Shown here one piece after another: positions 6,427-6,531 of a stretch of DNA of 6,531 bases. Position 1 is the stretch's first letter. The number at the start of each line of letters is the position of its first letter. The translations under genes were made by a program, and so were the position numbers. This DNA comes from a bacterium CG2_30_54_10 (lineage in GTDB: Bacteria > Muiribacteriota > Ozemobacteria > Ozemobacterales > Ozemobacteraceae): assembly GCA_001872985.1 (NCBI GenBank), contig MNYA01000091.1, positions 1,101 to 7,631 of the forward strand, read 5' to 3'. The notes beneath the pieces are model-generated. The model was not told the origin of the DNA. It worked only from the letters and a program-made list of their open reading frames with translations, and did no database searches.

Positions 6427-6531
6427 GTCGGGGGAAGAGTGAAGGCAGACCGGAGGGCGCAAAGCGCCCGACCGCGGGGGATGAGCCTCGCGAATTCACT
6501 TCGCGAGGCGAAGGGGGGCGCGTGCCCCCCT
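6427..6531 (+). ncRNA. Candidate structured small RNA, repeat copy 2 (3' end cut)
   Basis: This is the same architecture as copy 1: first hairpin at 6455-6469, second at 6485-6509 and the terminator stem from 6511 to the edge. Here the second stem is perfect (GCCTCGCGAA with TTCGCGAGGC), because the base differing from copy 1 makes a G-C pair. Upstream spacer contains TTGAGA (6392-6397) and TATCAT (6413-6418), only 15 bases apart, which is a poor promoter match. Confidence 0.4.
6511..6531 (+). terminator. Intrinsic terminator of repeat copy 2, truncated by the window
   Basis: The same AAGGGGGGC/GCCCCCCT stem as in copy 1 starts at 6511. The window ends at the first T after the C run, so the T tract is not visible here and is inferred from copy 1. 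Confidence 0.55.

Larger units (their letters stand above)
6266..6531 (+). repeat. Tandem 143-bp repeat, two copies (second cut by the window edge)
   Basis: Bases 6266-6388 recur at 6409-6531 with exactly 143-bp spacing and a single difference in 123 positions (A at 6347, G at 6490). The remaining 20 bases of the unit (6389-6408) are T-rich spacer. The left boundary is sharp: before 6266 the match stops. The copies carry the same three hairpins. Near identity implies recent duplication or ongoing homogenisation. Further copies may lie to the right of the window. No convincing protein is encoded. Confidence 0.95.

Noticed and set aside
6266..6531. CRISPR array or integron attC array
   Set aside because: There are no short repeats with unique spacers; the whole unit is conserved. 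The attC hallmark GTTRRRY/RYYYAAC ends were not found.

Overview
The window carries three genes in a row on the + strand, followed by a noncoding stretch of about 380 bases that holds a long inverted repeat and a tandem pair of near-identical 143-bp structured repeats. The DNA looks like a moderately GC-rich bacterium (mid-50s % GC by eye) with Shine-Dalgarno-led genes. The proteins point to a Gram-negative-type cell with an energised membrane and a periplasm: an ABC-type binding protein, a NapH-like membrane iron-sulphur protein, and a membrane-anchored beta-propeller protein. I cannot name the phylum from sequence alone.

Layout: (1) bases 1-1076, a branched-chain amino-acid/amide type periplasmic binding protein (LivK-like), open at the left window edge. 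(2) Bases 1073-3565, overlapping the first gene by ATGA, an 830-residue protein that joins two unrelated modules. Its N-terminal half is a polytopic membrane polyferredoxin of the NapH/NosR type, with two CxxxCP motifs and two complete [4Fe-4S] motifs. Its C-terminal half is a PaaK-like adenylate-forming (acyl/aryl-CoA ligase-type) enzyme. An in-frame ATG at 2255, preceded by GAGGAG with 9-nt spacing, sits exactly at the module boundary and could yield a free 436-residue ligase. (3) Bases 3589-6147, a protein with an N-terminal zinc ribbon, one membrane anchor and two beta-propeller-like regions, separated by a Pro/Ser/Asn-rich linker that contains a nine-unit SAN tripeptide repeat.

The tight packing (a 4-base overlap, then a 23-base gap) suggests one transcript. 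A working model, which is inference only, is that the binding protein captures a small carboxylate or aromatic acid, the fused enzyme activates it at the inner face of the membrane, and the iron-sulphur module passes electrons between the quinone pool and a cytoplasmic partner. The propeller protein would then act as a scaffold or sensor. No permease or ATPase gene lies in the window, so transport is not demonstrated.

Downstream, a 62-bp imperfect palindrome (6154-6215) probably ends the operon. From 6266 to the right edge, two copies of a 143-bp unit differ at one of 123 comparable bases. Each can form three hairpins, the last being a strong intrinsic terminator, as expected of a short structured RNA encoded in tandem. 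The array may continue past the window. The fusion protein with its internal start and the tandem structured repeats are the two most interesting items.
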